Shown one piece after another: positions 18,631 through 25,259 of a stretch of 41,284 nucleotides of DNA. The position numbers and the translations under genes were made by a program. The notes under the pieces were generated by a model. That model did no database searches. It saw only the letters and a program-made list of their open reading frames with translations, and was not told where the DNA came from. The first letter of the stretch is position 1. Each line of letters begins with the position of its first letter. Source of the stretch: Spirochaetota bacterium (GTDB lineage: Bacteria > Spirochaetota > JAGLSM01 > JAKPMW01); NCBI GenBank assembly GCA_031283155.1, contig JAITCI010000072.1, positions 1-41,284 on the forward strand, in the 5' to 3' direction.

Positions 18631-18719
18631 ATGCTGGGGGTGCCTGCATCCGGCTGAGAAGACGCGCATACCGTCTGACCCCTTGAACCTGCACGGGTAA
18701 TACCGGCGAAGGGAAGCAT
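18631..18719 (+). promoter_or_regulatory. TPP riboswitch (THI element)
   Basis: The conserved TPP aptamer elements are present in order: GGGGGTGCC, GGCTGAGA, GACCCCTTGAACCTG, GGGTAATACCGGCG, AAGGGAAGC. The closing stem P1 pairs ATGCT (18631-18635) with AGCAT (18715-18719). The aptamer ends at the base before the thiD ATG, and its last segment GAAGGGA is the Shine-Dalgarno sequence. TPP binding would therefore hide the ribosome binding site directly, with no separate expression platform. Confidence 0.92.
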
Positions 18720-19550
18720 ATGCAAACCGAATATACCATCGCGCTCACCATAGCCGGATCGGACTCAGGCGGCGGCGCGGGCATCCAGGCAGACCTCAAA
18801 ACCTTCAGCGCGCTCGGCGTGTATGGCGCGAGCGTTATCACCGCCATAACCTCGCAAAATACCCTGGGGGTGCAGGCGGTCGAAAATCTCCCGTCGGTAT
18901 GCGTGGCGTCGCAGCTCGAGAGCGTCCTCTCTGATCTGCCCGTCCGCGCCATCAAGATTGGCATGGTTGGCGACGCCGCCGCGATCCGCGCGATTGCCGC
19001 AGCTTTATATAAATACAAACCGCAATTTGTCGTCCTTGACCCCGTTATGGTGGCCAAAAGTGGAGACGCTCTTTTGCAGGCTGAAGCGCTCGATACGCTC
19101 AGGGCGGAGTTGCTTCCGCTCGCAAGCATTATCACCCCCAACACACCCGAGGCCGAGGCTCTTCTGGGGCTGTCGAACCTGTCATTGCAGGATTGGGGAA
19201 AAATAAATTCGATAGACGAAATGAAAAACGCCGCAGCCGCCCTGCTCGCGATGGGGCCGCAGGCTGTGTATATAAAGGGCGGGCATATCGCGGGCGACGC
19301 CTGTGATATCCTGGCCATGAAAAACGGCTTCCGCGAATTCAGCGCGCCGCGCCTCGACGCGCGCCATACCCATGGCACAGGCTGCACCCTCTCCTCGGCG
19401 ATAGCCGCCTTTCTCGCGCGCGGTTTCCCGCTCGAGGAAGCGGCGGAGCGCGCCAAGCAATACGTTTTTGAGGCCATCCGATGCGCGCTTCCGCTTGGAC
19501 AGGGGATCGGGCCGGTGCATCATTTCCATGCCCTCTGGGGCGATGAGTAA
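18720..19550 (+). CDS. thiD: hydroxymethylpyrimidine (phosphate) kinase
   Basis: ThiD, 276 residues, phosphorylates HMP to HMP-P and then HMP-PP, the pyrimidine half of thiamine. It has a ribokinase-like fold: AGSDSGGGAGIQADLKTF (start), GASVITAITSQNT, VLDPVMVAKSG, ITPNTPEAE and DARHTHGTGCTLSSAIAA (anion hole and catalytic Asp region). It begins immediately after the TPP riboswitch, whose last helix holds the ribosome binding site. thiM follows after 29 bases. Confidence 0.94.
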   Translation: MQTEYTIALTIAGSDSGGGAGIQADLKTFSALGVYGASVITAITSQNTLGVQAVENLPSVCVASQLESVLSDLPVRAIKIGMVGDAAAIRAIAAALYKYKPQFVVLDPVMVAKSGDALLQAEALDTLRAELLPLASIITPNTPEAEALLGLSNLSLQDWGKINSIDEMKNAAAALLAMGPQAVYIKGGHIAGDACDILAMKNGFREFSAPRLDARHTHGTGCTLSSAIAAFLARGFPLEEAAERAKQYVFEAIRCALPLGQGIGPVHHFHALWGDE

Positions 19551-19579
19551 ATAGACATATAATCAGAAGGAGTAATTTT

Positions 19580-20422
19580 ATGGATAAAGTTACGCATAAC
19601 GCCGCAGAGATTCTGGAAACCCTGCGCCGCGGGACGCCGCTCGTGCAAATCATCACGAACTATGTCACGATCAACGACGTCGCGAACGGGCTCCTCTGCC
19701 TCGGCGCGTCGCCGGCCATGGTGGAGGCGGAGAACGAGGTGCGGAGTTTTCTGCCCCTGGTGCAGGCACTGTATATCAACCTGGGGACGCTGACTGCGGA
19801 ACAGGGGCGCGCGATACGGGCGCTGCTTCCGCTCGCAAAGGAACTGGGCCTTCCGGTTCTGCTTGATCCCGTGGCCTGCGGGGTGATGAAAGAAAAAATG
19901 GATTTCACCCTTTCTATACTCGACTCGGGCTGCGTGGGCATCATTAAGGGAAACACGGCGGAGATCATGAGCCTCGCCGGAAAGAGCGGACAGGCGCGCG
20001 GCGTGGACGCTCTCGCAAGCAATGATGAGGCGCGCGCCGAAGCGGAGGCGCGTGACGCCTGCGCCCTGCTCGCTGCGCGTTACGCCTGCACCGCAGTCGC
20101 CACAGGCGCGCGGGATATCATGAGCGACGGCAGGGAAAGCCTGAGGCTCTCGGGCGGATCGGCATTGCTCGCGCGCTTCAGCGGGAGCGGCTGTGTGCTG
20201 GGCGGGCTCATGGCGGCCTGCGCCGGCGCGCGCGCAAAAACCGCCGATTCGTATCTTCAGGCTGCGCTCGCCGCCGCCGCCGTCATGAAGTGCGCGTCCG
20301 AGGCCGCCGCCCCCGGCGCAAAGGGGCCGATGAGTTTCAAAATAGCGCTCCTCGACGCGCTCGCCGCTGTAACGCCGCAGAACCTCCGGGAATGGACGGA
20401 GAAAAACTGTGCCGTCCTGTAA
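19580..20422 (+). CDS. thiM: hydroxyethylthiazole kinase
   Basis: ThiM, 280 residues, phosphorylates hydroxyethylthiazole, a salvage reaction. Family features are LVQIITNYVTINDVANGLL, GASPAMVEAENEV, LYINLGTL, LDPVACGVM and FSGSGCVLGG near the C-terminus (catalytic Cys/anion hole). The ATG has AAGGAG at a good distance. The thiE start lies 14 bases inside its end. With ThiD and ThiE it forms a salvage module; no de novo ThiC, ThiG or ThiF genes are seen in the window. Confidence 0.94.
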   Translation: MDKVTHNAAEILETLRRGTPLVQIITNYVTINDVANGLLCLGASPAMVEAENEVRSFLPLVQALYINLGTLTAEQGRAIRALLPLAKELGLPVLLDPVACGVMKEKMDFTLSILDSGCVGIIKGNTAEIMSLAGKSGQARGVDALASNDEARAEAEARDACALLAARYACTAVATGARDIMSDGRESLRLSGGSALLARFSGSGCVLGGLMAACAGARAKTADSYLQAALAAAAVMKCASEAAAPGAKGPMSFKIALLDALAAVTPQNLREWTEKNCAVL

Positions 20423-21065
20423 GAGGCAGCTTGCCGTATACCTCGTTACGGATCGCGATCTGACGCGGGGGCGGGATCTCATCGAGAGCGTGCTCGATGC
20501 GGTGCAAGGCGGCGTCACGATGGTGCAGCTCCGCGAGAAGCATACCCCGGCGCGCGAGTTTACGCAGCTTGCGAGGCAGCTTATGCGCGCGCTCGCTCCA
20601 TACAAGATCCCGCTCATCATCAACGACCGCGTTGATATCGCGCTCGCGGTCAGGGCTTCCGGCGCGCATATCGGGCAAAGCGATATTCCGGCTGCGGACG
20701 CGAGGCGTCTTCTCCGGCGCGCGATCCTCGGGGTTTCGGTGCAGAACGCCGATGAAGCGCGCGAGGCCGAAAAAACCGGCGCGGACTATCTCGGCGCGGG
20801 CGTCGCGTATGCCACAGGCACAAAAACCGATTATCAGGGAACCATCGGCGCAGAGGGGGTGCGCGCGATCTGCGAGGCGGTCAGGATACCGGTCGCCGCG
20901 ATTGGGGGGATCAATGCGGCAAATATCGGCGAACTCGCCGCCATCCCCCGCCTTGCGGGCGCGTCGGTCGTCTCCGCGATCCTCTCCGCCGAAGATATCC
21001 GTGCCGCCGCGCGCGAACTCAGATCCCTCTGGGACGGAGCGCCATGCCGCAGCCAGAACACGTGA
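20409..21065 (+). CDS. thiE: thiamine-phosphate synthase
   Basis: ThiE, 218 residues, joins HMP-PP and thiazole phosphate to give thiamine monophosphate. It is a TIM barrel with LAVYLVTDRDL, GGVTMVQLREKH (pyrophosphate and pyrimidine site), LIINDRVDIALAV, AHIGQSDI, GADYLGAGVAYATGTK and IPVAAIGGI. The start is a GTG at 20409, with GGAG upstream, overlapping thiM by 14 bases. The product TMP must still become TPP; no ThiL kinase is seen here, which makes the following HAD phosphatase interesting. Confidence 0.94.
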   Translation: MPSCKRQLAVYLVTDRDLTRGRDLIESVLDAVQGGVTMVQLREKHTPAREFTQLARQLMRALAPYKIPLIINDRVDIALAVRASGAHIGQSDIPAADARRLLRRAILGVSVQNADEAREAEKTGADYLGAGVAYATGTKTDYQGTIGAEGVRAICEAVRIPVAAIGGINAANIGELAAIPRLAGASVVSAILSAEDIRAAARELRSLWDGAPCRSQNT

Positions 21066-21120
21066 AGCGCGCAATCAGAGCAGCGACAGGATAAGCGCTT
21101 TACCCGAAAGGACTCATAAT

Positions 21121-21210
21121 ATGACTGCTCCGGCAACATCCTCACGGCACAAAGTGTGCAAGGCAGGCGCGCGCATGGGGCTTTGCTTCGCGCCATGCTC
21201 CGGGCAGTAA
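21121..21210 (+). CDS. possible 29-residue upstream peptide coupled to the HAD gene
   Basis: A short frame beginning MTAPATSSRHKVC and containing three cysteines. AAAGGA lies nine bases before the ATG. Its TAA stop overlaps the ATG at 21210 as TAATG, an arrangement typical of translational coupling, and the HAD start has only a weak ribosome binding site of its own. It is too short to assign, and no homologue is known to me. A stem AAGCGC/GCGCTT (about 21065-21102) lies just before it. Confidence 0.35.
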   Translation: MTAPATSSRHKVCKAGARMGLCFAPCSGQ

Positions 21211-21857
21211 TGCGCGGACTCGTTTTCTTCTGCGACTTTGACGGCACCATCGTCACGCGCGATACCTGCGTCGAACTCTGCGAACGCTTTGCCGACGCGA
21301 AGGTCTGGCGCGCGCTTGAGGATCAGTGGCAGGAGAGAAAAATCGGGAGTATGGAGATGGCGCGGGCGGTACTCGCCACCATCGATGTCCCGCTCTCCGA
21401 GATCCTCCGGCACCTGGAACACGAAGAAGTCTGCGCGGGCTTTACGGACTTCGCGCGCCATTGCGAAAGCAATACCTTCCCTCTGATCATCCTGAGCGAC
21501 GGATACGAGGCCATTATTCAGCGTATACTCGCGCGGCTTGGGCTTTCCCTGCCTGTATACGCTAATTCCCTTATCGATAATTCCGTTGATGGCGATGTCA
21601 GGATCACGGCGGATTTTCCCCACGCCAATCCGGAATGTACGCGCTGCGCCTGCTGCAAAAAAACGATCATTGCGCGTATTATGGCCGCGCAGGTACGCCC
21701 CGCGCGCAGCGTTCTGATTGGGGATGGGCGCTCGGATCTCTGCGCGGCAGGATGCGTGGATCAGGTATACGCGAAGGACCGACTCGCGGAGTATTGCGCG
21801 GAGGAAGGGATTCCTTTTACTCTGTGGAAAAATTTTTGGGACACTTACACGACGTAA
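21210..21857 (+). CDS. HAD-family phosphatase in the thiamine operon
   Basis: A 215-residue HAD hydrolase of the MtnX/SerB-like class. The catalytic motif FFCDFDGTIVTRDT (nucleophile and acid Asp) starts near residue 8; motif II is ILSDGY; the lysine of motif III is probably in the CKKTII region; motif IV is IGDGRSDLCAA. A cap insertion lies between motifs I and II. The metal-binding site looks intact. Placed after thiE, it could be a thiamine monophosphate phosphatase or act on another thiamine-related phosphate (inference). The start at 21210 gives MRGLVFFCDFDGT; 21195 (MLRAVM) is the alternative. The C-terminal codons and TAA lie in a repeat hairpin (21841-21861). Confidence 0.75.
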   Translation: MRGLVFFCDFDGTIVTRDTCVELCERFADAKVWRALEDQWQERKIGSMEMARAVLATIDVPLSEILRHLEHEEVCAGFTDFARHCESNTFPLIILSDGYEAIIQRILARLGLSLPVYANSLIDNSVDGDVRITADFPHANPECTRCACCKKTIIARIMAAQVRPARSVLIGDGRSDLCAAGCVDQVYAKDRLAEYCAEEGIPFTLWKNFWDTYTT

Positions 21858-21861
21858 GTGT
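21841..21861 (+). repeat. mini hairpin ACACTTAC-ACGAC-GTAAGTGT
   Basis: A perfect 8-bp stem. It encodes the last residues and the stop codon of the HAD gene. A related ACACGATGT core recurs at 21926-21934 and, inverted, in the hairpin at 16015-16029. Confidence 0.6.
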
Positions 21862-21917
21862 CCCGCGCGGTGCCTGGCGAAGTACCCTGGGGGTAATGGC
21901 ACCGTATTTGCGCGGGG
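21862..21917 (+). repeat. nested hairpin repeat, type A copy 1
   Basis: Outer stem CCCGCGC (21862-21868) with GCGCGGG (21910-21916); inner stem GGTGCC (21869-21874) with GGCACC (21898-21903); innermost TACCC-TGG-GGGTA; junction GTATTT (21904-21909) on the 3' side. Same layout as 25031-25069 (inverted) and 40314-40354. Confidence 0.75.
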
Positions 21918-21931
21918 CTACGACACACGAT

Positions 21932-21983
21932 GTAAGTGCGCAGTCCGCAACATGGAGGTTGCGTATTTGGACTGCGAACTTAC
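21932..21983 (+). repeat. nested hairpin repeat, type B copy 1
   Basis: Outer stem GTAAGT-G-CGCAGTCC with GGACTGCG-A-ACTTAC; inner stem GCAAC-ATGGAG-GTTGC; junction GTATTT. The ACTTAC arm contains the stop codon of the minus-strand gene that ends at 21980. Inverted copy at 25087-25130. Confidence 0.75.
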
Positions 21984-22624
21984 TCCCTGCGCCCCTGACC
22001 TGTGTCCTTTTGCTTCATGCCAAGAAGCCTCTGCTTGAATACCACTTCCTCGCGCGGCATACCCAGCACCCGCGCGATCTCGCCCGGGTCGTCGCCCGCC
22101 TCGGTCATCTCGCGCAATATTTCATCCGGCGATTTGCGGATCTTCTTTTTGGCGGCTTTTTTCGCCGGAGCGAATTTTGCCGCGCTTTTCTTTTCCTGAG
22201 CGCGCGCGCCCTCGGCTGCTGCTTTTGGCGGAACGCGCAGAGCCTCTTGCTGCGTCTCACGATAGGCAAGGGCGGCGCTCTGTCTGGGCTGCTCGGGCGG
22301 GATGCGCGGCTCCTCCGGAATAACGCGCGGCTGCGCAAGCTCGCGCAGCTTGCCGAGAGCTTCCGCGCGCTTCAACTGACCATCGAGTTCGGTGCTGAGC
22401 TTTTCCGCGCGCGCGGCAAGGGGCTCAAGCCTGCGCAGGCGATCATCCAGGAGATCTATATTCCCGGCAGCCGTGCCATTAAAATTTGTAATAATGGAAT
22501 TCATCTCATTCTCAAGCTGCTCCGGCAGGTTACGGGACTCGATGCGCCTGATCTTTCGCGAGAGCGTGGCGTACACAATAACCAGAAAAAGTACATTGAT
22601 AAAGACTATGATCAGAATTTCCAT
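21980..22624 (-). CDS. membrane-anchored coiled-coil protein, DUF6115/SwrB-like C-terminus
   Basis: A 214-residue protein. One N-terminal transmembrane segment (MEILIIVFINVLFLVIVYAT) is followed by a coiled coil (about 22-95), a Pro/Ala/Gln linker and a Lys/Ala-rich stretch (KSAAKFAPAKKAAKKKIRKS). The last 45 residues (ILREMTEAGDDPGEIARVLGMPREEVVF) form a helix-turn-helix-like end that resembles the C-terminus of DUF6115/SwrB-type proteins linked to motility in Gram-positive bacteria. That link is from memory and only suggestive. Strong GGGAGGG ribosome binding site. It converges with the HAD gene; both stop codons lie in hairpin repeats. Confidence 0.6.
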   Translation of the reverse strand: MEILIIVFINVLFLVIVYATLSRKIRRIESRNLPEQLENEMNSIITNFNGTAAGNIDLLDDRLRRLEPLAARAEKLSTELDGQLKRAEALGKLRELAQPRVIPEEPRIPPEQPRQSAALAYRETQQEALRVPPKAAAEGARAQEKKSAAKFAPAKKAAKKKIRKSPDEILREMTEAGDDPGEIARVLGMPREEVVFKQRLLGMKQKDTGQGRRE

Positions 22625-22694
22625 GCACCGCCCTCCCGGACAATTTCAATCTAAGCATGAGAGCGCGGAGGCGTCCATCAGAGGAAATTACGCA

Positions 22695-22723
22695 TAGACA
22701 TATGCGATCCTGTCTCCTATAAT
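22695..22723 (+). promoter_or_regulatory. sigma-70 type promoter for first SpoIIE gene
   Basis: TAGACA (22695-22700), 17 bases, TATAAT (22718-22723), about 44 bases before the ATG. The surrounding sequence is recognisably related to the promoter region of the second paralogue (25157-25186). Confidence 0.7.
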
Positions 22724-22766
22724 AGCATTTGTATTATGAAAACGGTTTGCAGAAAGGGCGGCAGAT

Positions 22767-25010
22767 ATGGCAGCTTCACCGGACAATAATTCGGAAAATG
22801 TATCTTCACAGGAATCCTCAAAACAAAAATTACTGAAATCCATAAGCCTTCCTTTCGTAATGGCTCTGTTTCTTGTCTCCGCGCTGATGGTACTCCTGAT
22901 CACAATTGTTGTCAACATCCACATGGAACACTATTCCGAGATGGTCGCAGTTGCCACCACCAACCATCTGAAGTCTGCGGCAATGGCTGCGGCAAAATTT
23001 GTCAGTATAGAAGAATTGGATCTGTACCATACCGAGGAGGATACGCTCCTGGGCGGGAGCGATGCTTTATCGGCGGAGTCTGCTGATAAAAACCTGCCGA
23101 AAGACGAGGCAGAATACAAAAAGATACACAAAAAGGAATATTACGAACTTAAAAAGCGGCTTGCCGGTTTTGCAGAACAGTACAACACTTTATATGTGTA
23201 TTATCTGCGGCAGCACGACGAAAATCATTTTCAGTATATAGTTGATAACGACTTTGATCCCGAAACCATCGTCGGACCGCAAACCATTCTGGAGATACAG
23301 GGTATCGCGCGGAGAGCGCTCTCGGGCGAAGTCACTTCTTCCGATCTGGGGGTACACGACGAAAGCTGGGAGGGTCTGCTTGGCGGTTTTGCGCCGGTTT
23401 ATGACAAGGATGGCAATTTATACTGCGTCGCGGGCATCGATATCAGCGATCAGGTTATCCTTGATCAGCAAAGCTATTCGGGAACCATGACCATCCTGCA
23501 AATCGTTGCCCTCTCCGTTTCGGTTATTTCGAGCGTACTGAGTATGTTCCTGTACCGCCGCAAGGCTATCCAGATCGAGGCGGCGCATATAAAGCTCCTC
23601 GAATCCGAAAACAACCTGCGCCAGGCCTTTGATGAGGTGACGCAGTTAAAGGTGCAGCAGGACGGGGACTACTTCCTGACCTCGCTCCTCATCAATCCGC
23701 TCCTCAGAAAAGAGGTGCAGTCAAACGCGCTTGCGGTCGATTTTTACATCGACCAGAAAAAGAAATTTATCTTCAAAAAACGCAGCGCGGAACTCGGCGG
23801 CGACATCTGCATAGCGCGCGAGATTGTCCTCAAAGATAAACGCTACCTTGCTTTCACCAATGGCGACGCGATGGGTAAATCCATTCAGGGTGCCGGCGGC
23901 GCCCTGGTCATGGCTGTCCTGTACAACTCCTATATCGACCGCACACCGCTCTCCGCAAGCCTCTACCAAAAAACTCCCGAGGCATGGCTCACGGAAATTT
24001 ATGAAGAACTCCAGCGCGTCTTTGCCTCGTTTAACGGAAGTATGCTCATCTCGGCCATCCTGGGGCTGATCGACGAAGAAACCGGCGCGATGTACTTTTT
24101 CAACGCCGAACATCCCTGGCTTATCCGTTACCATAACGGCAACGCCACTTTTGTTGAAAACGAACTCACGATGCGCAAGATCGGCAGCATTGAATCGGAT
24201 ACCGGAATCACCATCCGCGCGATGCAGCTCCACTGCAATGAAGTCATCTTCCTGGGCTCTGACGGCCGCGACGACATTTTAGTCGGTATAGATGCAGAAA
24301 CAGGGCAGCGCGTGATCAACGAGGACGAGACGCGATTCCTGCACTGTCTCGAGGATGCGGGAGGCGAACTCAAGAGGCTTGTGGAAAACGTCGCCCGCGA
24401 CGGCGAGCTGACGGATGATTTTACCCTTATTCGTATCGAATGGAAAAAACCTTCCCCTGCTGTGCCGCCGGAGTTTGAGTCCATACGCGCAAACGCGCTC
24501 AAGGCATTCGCGAACACGCGGGATGCTCAGACTGCCGAACTCTTGCGCAAAACGATGCTGCTTTATCCGGATGCCGAGGTTGTTGAGAAGCTGGCGATAT
24601 GTTATCGTGAACAGGGCAAAGATCATGAGGTCATTCAAGTCTATCAGCAAGGTTTGGATACCTGGCCGCTGCATGAAATCATGTTATACAGCATGGTAAA
24701 CGAGTGCCGCCGCATGATTAACAAAATATTTGACGAAAGCAAGGGAAAAGAGCCCGCAAAAAAGAGCTTGATGGAATATTTGCGGCTCGCGATAGATTAC
24801 GGCGAGCGGCTCCTCATCGTAAATCCGAATCATTTCAAGGGGATGCTGCACGTCGCAGACTGCTATCGCATGGTTGGCCGCTTTGCCGACGCAAAGGCGC
24901 TGCTTCCGCGCGCGCGGAAGATTTCCCCCGATGATGATATTCTGAAAACCATCGAAAATTCACTGGAGAGGGATGAGGCGCGGCGCATAGAAAAAACAGC
25001 GCCCATGTGA
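22767..25010 (+). CDS. SpoIIE-type PP2C phosphatase with sensor and TPR domains, paralogue 1
   Basis: A 747-residue membrane signalling protein. TM1 (about 26-51) and TM2 (240-263) enclose a periplasmic sensor of about 190 residues (Cache-like by layout; includes FAPVYDKDGNLYCVAGIDIS). A coiled coil (265-300) leads to the SpoIIE/PP2C serine phosphatase domain (about 300-550), with metal-binding ELGGD (344-346), FTNGDAMGKSIQGAG (366-), FLGSDGRDDI and DDFTLIRI. The C-terminus (560-747) has TPR-like repeats. Such enzymes dephosphorylate Ser/Thr or anti-anti-sigma partners, none of which is adjacent. The ATG is preceded by AAAGGGCGG, shared with paralogue 2. Confidence 0.85.
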   Translation: MAASPDNNSENVSSQESSKQKLLKSISLPFVMALFLVSALMVLLITIVVNIHMEHYSEMVAVATTNHLKSAAMAAAKFVSIEELDLYHTEEDTLLGGSDALSAESADKNLPKDEAEYKKIHKKEYYELKKRLAGFAEQYNTLYVYYLRQHDENHFQYIVDNDFDPETIVGPQTILEIQGIARRALSGEVTSSDLGVHDESWEGLLGGFAPVYDKDGNLYCVAGIDISDQVILDQQSYSGTMTILQIVALSVSVISSVLSMFLYRRKAIQIEAAHIKLLESENNLRQAFDEVTQLKVQQDGDYFLTSLLINPLLRKEVQSNALAVDFYIDQKKKFIFKKRSAELGGDICIAREIVLKDKRYLAFTNGDAMGKSIQGAGGALVMAVLYNSYIDRTPLSASLYQKTPEAWLTEIYEELQRVFASFNGSMLISAILGLIDEETGAMYFFNAEHPWLIRYHNGNATFVENELTMRKIGSIESDTGITIRAMQLHCNEVIFLGSDGRDDILVGIDAETGQRVINEDETRFLHCLEDAGGELKRLVENVARDGELTDDFTLIRIEWKKPSPAVPPEFESIRANALKAFANTRDAQTAELLRKTMLLYPDAEVVEKLAICYREQGKDHEVIQVYQQGLDTWPLHEIMLYSMVNECRRMINKIFDESKGKEPAKKSLMEYLRLAIDYGERLLIVNPNHFKGMLHVADCYRMVGRFADAKALLPRARKISPDDDILKTIENSLERDEARRIEKTAPM

Positions 25011-25030
25011 ACAACGCTTGACTATATCAG

Positions 25031-25069
25031 CCCCGCGTAAATACGGTGCCATCCAGGCACCACGCGGGG
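25031..25069 (-). repeat. nested hairpin repeat, type A copy 2
   Basis: On the minus strand: outer CCCCGCG/CGCGGGG, inner GGTGCC-TGGAT-GGCACC, junction GTATTTA. It lies between the two SpoIIE genes, in the opposite orientation to copy 1. Confidence 0.75.
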
Positions 25070-25086
25070 TGCTGACATCCTGTTTC

Positions 25087-25130
25087 GCACGCAGCCCAAA
25101 TACGCAACCTCCATGTTGCGGGCTGCGTGC
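25087..25130 (-). repeat. nested hairpin repeat, type B copy 2
   Basis: On the minus strand: outer GCACGCAGCCC/GGGCTGCGTGC (11 bp), inner GCAAC-ATGGAG-GTTGC, junction GTATTT. Compared with copy 1 the outer stem has compensatory changes (CAGTCC/GGACTG becomes CAGCCC/GGGCTG). Confidence 0.75.
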
Positions 25131-25146
25131 TGACATCCTGTCAGCA
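25128..25146 (-). repeat. mini hairpin TGCTGACA-GGA-TGTCAGCA
   Basis: A perfect 8-bp stem with loop GGA on the minus strand. A partial copy (GTGC, TGACATCCTGT, GCAC) lies at 25069-25090 on the other side of the type B element. Confidence 0.65.
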
Positions 25147-25156
25147 GCATTTCGCA

Positions 25157-25186
25157 TGGACATACGCCGTATTTTTCCGCTATAAT
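25157..25186 (+). promoter_or_regulatory. sigma-70 type promoter for second SpoIIE gene
   Basis: TGGACA (25157-25162), 18 bases, TATAAT (25181-25186). Homologous to the promoter of paralogue 1. Confidence 0.7.
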
Positions 25187-25205
25187 GGCGTTTGCATTGT
25201 GCCTG

Positions 25206-25217
25206 GTACAGGGATGT
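25206..25217 (+). promoter_or_regulatory. perfect CsrA-type binding site in the leader of paralogue 2
   Basis: GTACAGGGATGT matches the CsrA SELEX consensus RUACARGGAUGU at 12 of 12 positions. GTACA can pair with TGTGC, leaving GGGA in the loop, the form CsrA prefers. It lies about 13 bases after the predicted transcription start and 42 bases before the ATG, inside a block of about 40 bases that paralogue 1 lacks. Confidence 0.5.
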
Positions 25218-25259
25218 GCGCTCTTGCCCGGGCTGGTCATTGCAGAAAGGGCGGCAGAC

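Noticed and set aside
21897-21911. Perfect sigma-54 promoter pattern TGGCAC-N5-TTGC
   Set aside because: It is produced by the type A hairpin repeat (inner stem plus GTATTT junction). The other two copies lack TTGC, and no sigma-54 gene target follows on that strand.
25031-25146. CRISPR array
   Set aside because: Repeats are dyads of different sequence, not equal direct repeats with uniform spacers, and no cas genes are present.
25185-25259. Upstream start of the second SpoIIE gene, adding 25 residues
   Set aside because: It would overlap the promoter's -10 element, and paralogue 1 and the ribosome binding site both support 25260.
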